Shown here piece by piece: positions 27,379 through 35,237 of a stretch of 64,000 nucleotides of DNA. The stretch is from Pycnococcus provasolii (lineage: Eukaryota; Chlorophyta; Pseudoscourfieldiophyceae; Pseudoscourfieldiales; Pycnococcaceae). The stretch lies in the NCBI GenBank assembly GCA_938743325.2, contig OW568876.1, positions 186,001 to 250,000 on the forward strand, read 5' to 3'. The notes under the pieces were generated by a model that was not told the DNA's origin, searched no databases, and worked only from the letters and a program-made list of their open reading frames with translations. The first letter of the stretch is position 1. Each line of letters begins with the position of its first letter. Both the position numbers and the translations under genes were made by a program.

Positions 27379-30300
27379 ATGGGACGTGGCGAGGCGATGT
27401 TCGCCGTCGCCGCGGAGGGCGAGGTTGCGCCAGCGCCGCTGACGCGAGAGGCGAGACGGGCCAACCTAGGCGTCGACTGCGCAGAGCTGCTCGAGTGGAG
27501 GCAGTGGGAGGCGGGTGGCGAGTACGTCAAGGACCTGCTCGTGAAGAACGTCGGAGGGAAGAGCATCAAGCTCAAGTACAGGCTGCCGGCAACGAAGTAC
27601 TTCTCCATGGAGTTCCCGGAGCCGATCCGCCTCAGCCCTGGCATGAGCTGCACGGTGCCCGTGACGTTCCGGCCCGTGCGAAACGAAAGGTACGACGACG
27701 TCATCGAATTCAGCGTTGGCTCGCACGGAGACCGCTTCGTCGTACCAGTGCGAGCCGTCCTGCCGCTCATTCGCATCGAGTCGCCGTCTGTCGTCGCCTT
27801 CGGGTTCGTACCCGTGCGCGAGACGGCGTTCCGCAACCTAACTGTTGTCAACACGGGGGAGGTGGCTGTGACGTACGAGTGGAAGCTTGACGCGCCGTTC
27901 CACGCCGCACCAGCCGCAGGCCGCATCGCGCCCGGGGAGGTGGCGACGGTGCAGGCGTCGTTCGCACCCGTCGACGCCGGCGCGTTCGTCGCGGAGGCGA
28001 CGTGCGTCGTCACGGGCGTCGAGGGCACCGAAGCGGCGTCCACCGCATGGAGCGGCGCGCTCGCCAAGGGTGGCAAGAGCTGCGTGACGCGCATGCGAGG
28101 CAACGGGAAATTCCCGTTCGTCAGCCTGAGCGATGCCGCGGTGGACTTCAAGGAGGTGCTGACGGGAACGACCGCTGAGCGACAGCTTCGGCTCACCAAC
28201 CAGTCCGTCGTGCCTGCGTCGTGGGTGGCCACGTACTCCAACCTGTCCGCGGCGGGCGCCGCGGCGAGCCAGGGTCTTGCGGCTGCACTGCTCAGCCCCA
28301 CGAAAGGCGGCGGCGGTGTGCGTGGGCCAGAGCACGTGCTGAAAGATCTCTTCACCCTCGAGCCGAGCCGAGGGACGCTGCCTCCCAACGGCACCGTGCT
28401 GCTCAAGCTGAAGTACTCTCCCTCCACCGCTTCCACCTTCTCGTCCGAGCACTTCACCATCCACACGCCAGGCGGAAACACCACCAAACTCTCGTGCACG
28501 GGCGCCGCGGCGGAACTCGGCTGCCGGCTGTCCACCGGACATCTCGACTTTGGGGACGCACCCACGGGCTCCACTGTCACGCGCGTGCTGCAACTCGTCA
28601 ACCCGTCGTCGACCACCGCAATGTTCAACTTCACCTGCGGCAACGGGGAGAACGTGTTCCGCGTCGACAAGCACCACGGCGAGGTGGCGCCCAAGTCGCA
28701 GTGCGCTATCGTCGTGCGTTTCACGCCGACGGACGCCGCAAACCACCTGCGACGACTGACTTGCCTTGTCAAGGACCAAACTCCGCTGCACTTTGACTGC
28801 ATTGGAACGGGATACACGGAGAAGAAGCGTCCGCCGGCATTCGACTTCTCCATGGTGGACAACTTCATGTCCGTCAACGCTTCGAGTGGCCCGCTCGCGC
28901 GTCCCAGTGCATGGGACGTGGCATTCGGCGACGACAACCCGCTCGTTGGAACACCCGCGGTCACCATCGACGAGCGTCGCATAGACTTTGGAATTGCATC
29001 CGCACGCCGCGCGAACAGCGAGGTGCGCTCGGTACGTGTGACAAACAACACGCCGTCGAAGGTGTGCTGCGGCTGGGCGTGCCCACGAGCGGGGCGTGGC
29101 TCGCTGCCCTCGGCATTCGCCGTCTTCCCCGAGAAGTGTGAGATTGCCGCGGGTGAGTCGCAGACATTCAAGGTTTCATTCCGACCGCTCGAGGATGACG
29201 TGTCGTACAGCGAGCAGCTGGAGTGCGTCTGCTACGACAAGCGCATGCGATCGTTCCGGCTCCTGGGATCGCCCGACGCATTCCTGCCGCCGTGGACGCT
29301 CACGCTGTTCGCGACCGGCGCAACGACACGGGCAGGGCGCATGGGGTATATGCCACGCTCGTCATTCGAAAGTGCAGTTGTTACGTTGCCGCCCGTTCGC
29401 ACGGGCGGTGCTTCGCACGCCACGGCGGTGCTGCGGAACCACAGCGATGTGCCAATCACGTTTGACTTCCCCAATCGGAGCTTGGAATTTGATATCATCC
29501 CACGTGCCGGTGTGATCGGGGCAGGCGAGTATCAGATCTTTGCTCTGAAGTTCGAGGCGCCGAAGGGAACACACAACCAGACATTCGAGGAGCGCATGAC
29601 CTGCGTGCTGAACGGCTCGCCGAGCACAAGCATGGACCTGCGCGTCATCGCGAACGCCTACGTGCCAATGGTGGAGGTGAGCAATGGTGCCGAGGGAACC
29701 TCCGTATTCTTCAAGCCAACGTGCACGGGTGCTGCGAGCAGACGCCAGGTGATGCTGCGCAACTCGAGCGATGTGCCCATCTGGTTCCGGTGGGTGGAGC
29801 CTAAGGAGTATGCCGACGCCGACGCAATGCCAAATGTTTCCGGAGCCGACACCGCGCTCGCCCTGCCGCAGTGCACCGTGTCTCCCGCGGTGGGCATGTT
29901 GCGAGGCCGCGAGAGCATGGCGGTAACGTGGACGTTCCGGCCCCGCACCGTGGGCGAGTACCACAACAAGTGCGCGGTGCTCATCGGTGGGCTCGAGTCA
30001 CAGGTGGTAGATGCGATGAAATCAACAGATGTCGACAAGGACGACATTCTCCGGGAGGTGACGTCCCGGCCTTGCGACCAGCGCCTATTCCTCGATCTAC
30101 AGGGAAGTGGTACGGAGGGCGCAATCACTCTGGAGCCACGAATTCTGAATTTCGGGCCTCAGGTAGTTGACAACCCCCGCAGCATGACGATGACGCTGTT
30201 CAACAGCTCGGACGGCAACACGGCGTACCGCCTCATTGTTCGCAGCGTCGATCTCGAGGTTGCAGACATGGTGGCAATGTCCGCGGACGCCGAGCCGGAC

Positions 30301-33117
30301 GTGAGCCTTTGCCCCGTGTCCACCGAGCTCGCTTGCGACGCAGCCGAGGGCGACATCCCCGCGCGCGCCTTTAAGACGCTCACGCTTACGCTCACCCCTC
30401 GTACGCGCGGGGACAAGCGCTTCGTGATCGAGGTGGTGAGCCTAGCCCCGCACGGTGCGATGAGCCCAGCTGGTCCGATGGGACTGCTTTCCGCCAAGAG
30501 TGGCATCTCGCATCCCAAGGCGGTGCTTGGCTGCGCATCGGTGATCTCCGACTTCCCGCACGCGATCGTGAGCGATGTGAGTCAGGTCAACGGGCCAGGC
30601 AAAACGCGGCTTTGGGATCGCATGCAGTTGCGCGCTCTGAATGATGCGCTGCTCGCGGATCCAGATCCTGAGACGGAGATTCGATTTAATCGAGCGACTC
30701 GCGTGCTGAGCATCGAGGAGCAGGTGTCCGTACTTCAGACGTACGAATTCAACCTCGGCGTTGGAACGCGGAGCCGTGCCTACCTCCCTGATAGACCACG
30801 CGATGCTGAAGGAACGTCGCTTGTCGACGACGCCGCTCTATCGATTACCGACAGCACGTACGTTACACTACGATTAGTGAATCCCGCGGGACTTCCTGCT
30901 AAGTTCGCCTTCACAATGCTCGGCGAGGAGCCGAATTCGGATCTCGAGAATTGGGTGGACATTGGCGAGCCTGCGGATGCCGCGGATGCGCACAGGCGGT
31001 ACGTTCTCGAGAATGATATTATCAACGTGTATCCACGCACTGGCGAACTAGGTACGGGTGAGAGCATTCAGGTCACGTTCCGATACCGTCACGACGAAGT
31101 GGGAGAGCACGCCGTGCCTTGCTTGCTGACGATAGCTGACGGCCGTCGCATGGTGCTGAAGATAACGGGCACGACGGTGCCGGTCGACATGCGCGCTCTG
31201 GCACCTCCCGCGATGCTGTACGGCCGCGCGGCGGTGCTGCGCAAGGTTGCGCTCGACGATGATGACCCTGCTGTGCAGACGGTTTTACTGGAGAATGTGG
31301 GTTCGACCGACGCGGAGTACGAAGTTGACGTGTCACCACTCGACGAGCTCACGGCAACGGACGGGTATGGCGTGGAGGTGCTGAGGCTGTGCAATCCCAC
31401 CGGATACGTTGCGGCAGGAGGTGCAGCACCTCTTCGATTCCTGTTTAAGCCGATTGAGGCGAAGACGTATCGAGTCGAGCTTGCGGTGCGCTGCATGGGC
31501 GGCACGGGCTGCACTCTTATTCTTGAAGCGGAAGGCTACCATCCCCGCGTCGACGCGGTTCAGGAGGGTGTCGAGACGCTTCGCCTCGCGTACGCCGCGG
31601 CATCTGGCGATGCTGGCGCGTTTGGTGCGGAGGAGGCGAGGGCGTTGGAGGTGGCGCTCAAGGAGGGCGAAAGCGCCATGAAGGCGAGCGATGGGATCGA
31701 GATTGACCGCGATGGTATGCCGTCGGACGGCACGACGAGTATGGAAGGTGCCGAGGACCAGGACGTGTTCCATCGTTTCTGGCCCGGATTCGGGCCGACG
31801 CAGACTCTCTGCACCGTGCTGCGACCGGGCAACCAGATGCATGGCACATACGATGCTCACATCACCTGTCCTGCGGTGATATCGGTCGACGCCGTCGACT
31901 TTGGAACGATCCCGTGCCATTCGCGGCCTCGCCGAGTCATGATGGTGACAAATGTGAGCGACCGCTTCCCTTGCTCGTTTGAATTCATGCTTGGACGCTA
32001 CGGCTACGAGGGGTCGGTGGACGGTGACGGCCTTGCCAGTGGCGCCATCTCCGTCACACCGTCCACGGGCGAGCTTGCACCTGGCGCTGCCGCGCTCGTG
32101 CGCGTCGAATGGAGCGTTGGTGCGCTTCCGCAGCTCATCGATGCAGAGATGCTTCTGACGTGCGTGTATATTGACAATGCACCAGAGGAGGCGCGTGCGC
32201 GTGCGGAGGCTGCCGAGCTCGCTCGCGCCGACGCGGAGGGTGAAATTATTGCCCGACATCCGCCCCCGGCACAAGCGCAAAAGCGCTTCCCACTCGAGGA
32301 GCGTGACTCGGCCATCTTTGCGACAACGGATACCATTCGCAAGCGACTACCACACCTCGACCAGGCGCACCGCCTCCGTGAGAGCATCAGACTGAAGGAT
32401 TCGACGATCCGCTCTGCGTATGTTGCACCTGAGCCTTGCACGCACGCCATCAGCATTCGCGGACATGCCCTCGTGGCGGAACGATACCGCCGCCTGTATG
32501 GCGACGCTTCGTACTACCGTCACTACCCCATCGAGCTGAAGCCATACGACGACGAGATCGCACCCGAGCAGACGGCTCGATTCGGCTCGTCCGGCCATCT
32601 CATTGAAGTGGGTGGCAGTGCGGAGGCGAGAAGCATGCGCTTTACGGCGAGAGCTAATCTCAGCAGTGACGATCGGTTACGCCACGAGGTGAGCGAAGGC
32701 GTGCGTGACATTGTTCTTGGCGCCGTGTCGGATGCGGCGGTATCTGCAGAGATTGCGGCACTCGAGGAGGAGGCGGCGGCGTACTACCACCGCCTCAAGC
32801 CCACTAATCCGCGCTTTGATGGGAAAGCGATCTCGGTGCCGGATGACGCCGCACCTGTTCCGGTCGAGGAGGTTGTGCAGCGTGACGTTGCAGAAACGGC
32901 CATGCGCTCAACGGGCGTTTTGACCGATACACCTCCAGTGCCTGCCGTGCCGGAGAGCGAGGATGAGCGTGCACGGAAACTTCTGGTGCGCCGTCCAGAC
33001 GTGGCAACCTTTGTGGAGTTCGTTCTTGACTCTGCAATCGTGGGCATGTTGACAGAATCTGCGTGCGACGCGTGGAACTTCGAGGGTGACGAAGGTCCTG
33101 TTGCCGACGAAGAGTAA
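27379..33117 (+). CDS. CFAP65: Cilia- and flagella-associated protein 65
   Basis: A single uninterrupted 1,912-codon ORF, almost the length of human CFAP65 (about 1,925). The diagnostic N-terminus is present: WRQWEAGGEYVKDLLVKNV, then KLKYRLPATKYFSMEFPEPI and LSPGMSCTVPVTFRPV. It is followed by a long series of immunoglobulin-like ASH/MSP domains with recurring FRP, VRFTP and VTFRYR strands. One membrane-like segment often predicted in CFAP65 was not obvious. The C-terminal 250 residues are charged, with helical segments. CFAP65 is a central-apparatus or C2a-projection protein of motile axonemes (FAP65 in Chlamydomonas). Its presence implies that the organism builds motile flagella at some stage. 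No intron was seen in 5.7 kb. Confidence 0.93.
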   Translation: MGRGEAMFAVAAEGEVAPAPLTREARRANLGVDCAELLEWRQWEAGGEYVKDLLVKNVGGKSIKLKYRLPATKYFSMEFPEPIRLSPGMSCTVPVTFRPVRNERYDDVIEFSVGSHGDRFVVPVRAVLPLIRIESPSVVAFGFVPVRETAFRNLTVVNTGEVAVTYEWKLDAPFHAAPAAGRIAPGEVATVQASFAPVDAGAFVAEATCVVTGVEGTEAASTAWSGALAKGGKSCVTRMRGNGKFPFVSLSDAAVDFKEVLTGTTAERQLRLTNQSVVPASWVATYSNLSAAGAAASQGLAAALLSPTKGGGGVRGPEHVLKDLFTLEPSRGTLPPNGTVLLKLKYSPSTASTFSSEHFTIHTPGGNTTKLSCTGAAAELGCRLSTGHLDFGDAPTGSTVTRVLQLVNPSSTTAMFNFTCGNGENVFRVDKHHGEVAPKSQCAIVVRFTPTDAANHLRRLTCLVKDQTPLHFDCIGTGYTEKKRPPAFDFSMVDNFMSVNASSGPLARPSAWDVAFGDDNPLVGTPAVTIDERRIDFGIASARRANSEVRSVRVTNNTPSKVCCGWACPRAGRGSLPSAFAVFPEKCEIAAGESQTFKVSFRPLEDDVSYSEQLECVCYDKRMRSFRLLGSPDAFLPPWTLTLFATGATTRAGRMGYMPRSSFESAVVTLPPVRTGGASHATAVLRNHSDVPITFDFPNRSLEFDIIPRAGVIGAGEYQIFALKFEAPKGTHNQTFEERMTCVLNGSPSTSMDLRVIANAYVPMVEVSNGAEGTSVFFKPTCTGAASRRQVMLRNSSDVPIWFRWVEPKEYADADAMPNVSGADTALALPQCTVSPAVGMLRGRESMAVTWTFRPRTVGEYHNKCAVLIGGLESQVVDAMKSTDVDKDDILREVTSRPCDQRLFLDLQGSGTEGAITLEPRILNFGPQVVDNPRSMTMTLFNSSDGNTAYRLIVRSVDLEVADMVAMSADAEPDVSLCPVSTELACDAAEGDIPARAFKTLTLTLTPRTRGDKRFVIEVVSLAPHGAMSPAGPMGLLSAKSGISHPKAVLGCASVISDFPHAIVSDVSQVNGPGKTRLWDRMQLRALNDALLADPDPETEIRFNRATRVLSIEEQVSVLQTYEFNLGVGTRSRAYLPDRPRDAEGTSLVDDAALSITDSTYVTLRLVNPAGLPAKFAFTMLGEEPNSDLENWVDIGEPADAADAHRRYVLENDIINVYPRTGELGTGESIQVTFRYRHDEVGEHAVPCLLTIADGRRMVLKITGTTVPVDMRALAPPAMLYGRAAVLRKVALDDDDPAVQTVLLENVGSTDAEYEVDVSPLDELTATDGYGVEVLRLCNPTGYVAAGGAAPLRFLFKPIEAKTYRVELAVRCMGGTGCTLILEAEGYHPRVDAVQEGVETLRLAYAAASGDAGAFGAEEARALEVALKEGESAMKASDGIEIDRDGMPSDGTTSMEGAEDQDVFHRFWPGFGPTQTLCTVLRPGNQMHGTYDAHITCPAVISVDAVDFGTIPCHSRPRRVMMVTNVSDRFPCSFEFMLGRYGYEGSVDGDGLASGAISVTPSTGELAPGAAALVRVEWSVGALPQLIDAEMLLTCVYIDNAPEEARARAEAAELARADAEGEIIARHPPPAQAQKRFPLEERDSAIFATTDTIRKRLPHLDQAHRLRESIRLKDSTIRSAYVAPEPCTHAISIRGHALVAERYRRLYGDASYYRHYPIELKPYDDEIAPEQTARFGSSGHLIEVGGSAEARSMRFTARANLSSDDRLRHEVSEGVRDIVLGAVSDAAVSAEIAALEEEAAAYYHRLKPTNPRFDGKAISVPDDAAPVPVEEVVQRDVAETAMRSTGVLTDTPPVPAVPESEDERARKLLVRRPDVATFVEFVLDSAIVGMLTESACDAWNFEGDEGPVADEE

Positions 33118-33266
33118 AAAAATTCCTAACGTATTTTGTTCACGCGCTGCAACAACCCTCCTCAACACCTCTCCCTTATTAATGATTTTCTTATTATGCT
33201 AGAACAGTACTGCCTATCTTTGAGAATAACATAAGTGTTTTTACACGAGCACAAAACAAAACAACG

Positions 33267-33893
33267 TTATCGCCGCTCCCAATCTGCCGGAAACGAAGCG
33301 GCATTCGCTCCTGGAGCACCAGCCACCGCGCGTAGTGCAAGGTTGTCCCTAAGCTTTTGGCACCACGCGTCGATGCGCGCGAGCGACGGAAGGTCGCGCT
33401 GCTTCGATGCGACTGCGAGCGTGTGCGCAGCGCGTGCAGCCTCGTCCGCCACCGCAAGATGGATGCGAGCAAGGCGCAGGCACGTTCGCGCGCATCTTCC
33501 ATCTGCGGGGTACGGGAGCGCGACGGTACCCGTTTCCACCGCTGCCGCGGCGAGCGCAGCCGGCGCCTCGTGGGCAACCCTCAGGCTGGCAAAGGCGGCT
33601 GATACCGCGGCGTGCAGAAGGTCATCCGGGTGCGCGTCGTGCGACACCACGCCAGATGCGAGGGCAGTGCTGTGGTTCCTAGCGAGCGCCTCGAGCGCGT
33701 GCGTCACGGGTGCGGCGTCGGCAACGGCGGAAGTGAGAGGCGCGTGCCACGTCGCATTGCCGCCATCTCCGAACGCGGATACGGCGGAGCGCGCGACGTC
33801 GTCCCAGTCACGTGCGACACGCGCCAACGCCGGGCGCGTTCGCTCAGTCCACGCGAGAATGTCTCGAACTGCCACCGCGTGCGCGTCACGCAT
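33267..33893 (-). CDS. Hypothetical alpha-helical protein
   Basis: The upstream in-frame ATG at 33926 adds only a Lys run, so the ATG at 33893 (MRDAHAVAVRDILAWTERT) is preferred, giving 208 residues. It is Ala-rich and appears all-helical, with well spaced Trp and Arg residues (RPALARVARDWDDVARSAV; CQKLRDNLALRAVAG). It has no signal peptide or membrane helix. No family was recognised. It converges with the large CFAP65 gene about 150 nt away. Confidence 0.6.
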   Translation of the reverse strand: MRDAHAVAVRDILAWTERTRPALARVARDWDDVARSAVSAFGDGGNATWHAPLTSAVADAAPVTHALEALARNHSTALASGVVSHDAHPDDLLHAAVSAAFASLRVAHEAPAALAAAAVETGTVALPYPADGRCARTCLRLARIHLAVADEAARAAHTLAVASKQRDLPSLARIDAWCQKLRDNLALRAVAGAPGANAASFPADWERR

Positions 33894-33918
33894 GGTTTTT
33901 TTCTTGTTTTTTTTTTCT

Positions 33919-34183
33919 TCAATCAAGCTCCTCGAGCGCCTCCAAGATGGCGAGCTGTGTCCGGAACGGCCTGATGAGCACCGCGCGTGCCCCTGCTATC
34001 GTTGCCGCGACCACCGCGGTGACGTGAATGCCAGTGGCGAGTATGCGCGCCGTGCGTCTAATTTTCCCCCGTCTGGAAGCGGCACGATTCAAGTCCTCCT
34101 GCGAGGGCACGCGTTTCGCTTTGGTTGGTGGTGGAGATGAAGAAGAAGTCTGAGTTGTCTGCTGAGAAGTCTGTTGTTGTTGT

Positions 34184-34215
<32 letters not shown>

Positions 34216-34437
34216 CTGCGCCGCTGATGATAGGTTCGAGAGCAGCACACCTGCGCCAAACGAGCGAGCGGCTTCAAGGTTGGCGAGGCGGATGGATTCC
34301 AACTCAGACGCAGAACGCAGAACGCCTGAGCCTGAATTTGAGTCTGAAGGAGGAGCGAGATCTGACGTGGACGGCGCTGCTGACGTGGACGGCGCTGCTG
34401 ACGCTGACGCGGACTTCACGGACGCCACGGCGGGCAT
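33919..34437 (-). CDS. Poly-Gln protein with C-terminal hydrophobic segment
   Basis: The frame is open from 34494, but the ATG at 34437 (MPAVASVKSASAS) is the more natural start (172 residues). It contains a run of 16 Gln near residues 70-86, then Ser/Thr-rich linker, a basic RRGKIRRTAR and a hydrophobic segment (ATGIHVTAVVAATIAGARAVL) that could be a membrane anchor. The C-terminus is short and acidic (LEALEELD). It could be a tail-anchored membrane protein. No family was recognised. Two tandem copies of an 18-nt unit (about 34361-34396) encode Ser/Ala/Pro repeats. Confidence 0.5.
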
Positions 34438-34510
34438 GAAACGTTCCAGCCACTTCGAAACCACCTCTCGAGAAATGGATATCCAAGTTCCCAAATTTCC
34501 CGGGACCCGA

Positions 34511-34536
34511 GCCCTAACCCTAACCCTAACCCTAAC
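34511..34536 (+). repeat. Interstitial telomere-like array
   Basis: Four CCCTAA units on the sense strand, about 47 nt upstream of the ATG at 34583, within a short divergent promoter region. Confidence 0.9.
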
Positions 34537-34582
34537 TCGATTCCTCCTACCCTACCCTACAGGACGATCACAAACCACCATC

Positions 34583-34864
34583 ATGGACGGCTTGGACGCC
34601 CTCCGTGTTGTTGCCAACGTCTCCTGCGGCGAAGTCGCCGCTGAGCGTGATGCTCTCCGCAACGAGCTTATAGAAGTGAAGGCGGCGCTAGAGGCAGTTA
34701 AGAGCAAGGCGGCGGAGGATGCAAAAAAGTACGAAAATCTCGTCTGGATCGCTCGTCGCGACGTCGATGCCGTGCTCGCTGACCCGGAGCACCCGAGCCG
34801 ACCCAGCGTCGTGGAGGTCATGGGCTCATGGCAAAGTACCCACTCGAGTTACAAGAGCTCATAG
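34583..34864 (+). CDS. Small coiled-coil ORF, overlaps next ORF
   Basis: From the ATG at 34583 this encodes about 93 residues: MDGLDALRVVANVSCGEVAA, a charged helix (ERDALRNELIEVKAALEAVK) and IARRDVDAVLADPEHP. The last dozen residues (GSWQSTHSSYKSS) look out of frame. The next ORF begins at 34828 inside its end and is protein-like at once, so the two may be one protein needing a one-base shift near 34815-34830, or a two-ORF message. The style recalls short proteins of large algal DNA viruses, but this is weak. Confidence 0.45.
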   Translation: MDGLDALRVVANVSCGEVAAERDALRNELIEVKAALEAVKSKAAEDAKKYENLVWIARRDVDAVLADPEHPSRPSVVEVMGSWQSTHSSYKSS

Positions 34865-35076
34865 GTGAGCATGCCGACTGGCAGCACGGCTTCAATAGCG
34901 GCTTACTGGCGGCGTCGCGAATGTACATGGGCATCGCCATTGCGTACGAGGAGGACCTTATGGACGACCGCGATGAACTTGAGATTGAGTACGACGGCAA
35001 CGTCCCACCCGTTTCCGAGAGACTCGCCGCAGAGCGCGAATATGCTGTGGATGAGTTCCCGATGCTTGATACGTGA
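34828..35076 (+). CDS. Small acidic ORF, probably continuation of the 34583 gene
   Basis: Eighty-two residues starting MAKYPLELQELIGEHADWQH, followed by GFNSGLLAASRMYMGIAIAY and a strongly acidic part (EEDLMDDRDELEIEYDGN). The pattern His-x-x-Trp-x-His-Gly-Phe-Asn-Ser-Gly is regular and probably conserved. It overlaps the preceding ORF by 37 nt in another frame. Function unknown; it may be joined to the upstream ORF by frameshift or a missed short intron. Confidence 0.5.
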   Translation: MAKYPLELQELIGEHADWQHGFNSGLLAASRMYMGIAIAYEEDLMDDRDELEIEYDGNVPPVSERLAAEREYAVDEFPMLDT

Positions 35077-35237
35077 AAAGATGACTATAACCTATAACTG
35101 AGTGAGTGACTTTTGGGTTTGGTTTCGTGACTTTAGTTCGTCTGTGGCTTATGTGTGTGATATAAATTGTGTCATGAAAAAAGAATTCATGTGTGTGCAA
35201 ATTTTTACTGTATAGTAGATAGTAGTCTATGTATGCC

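Noticed and set aside
27369-29171. 600-codon minus-strand ORF opposite CFAP65
   Set aside because: Antisense shadow caused by codon bias; Ser/Thr/Arg-rich with no domain.
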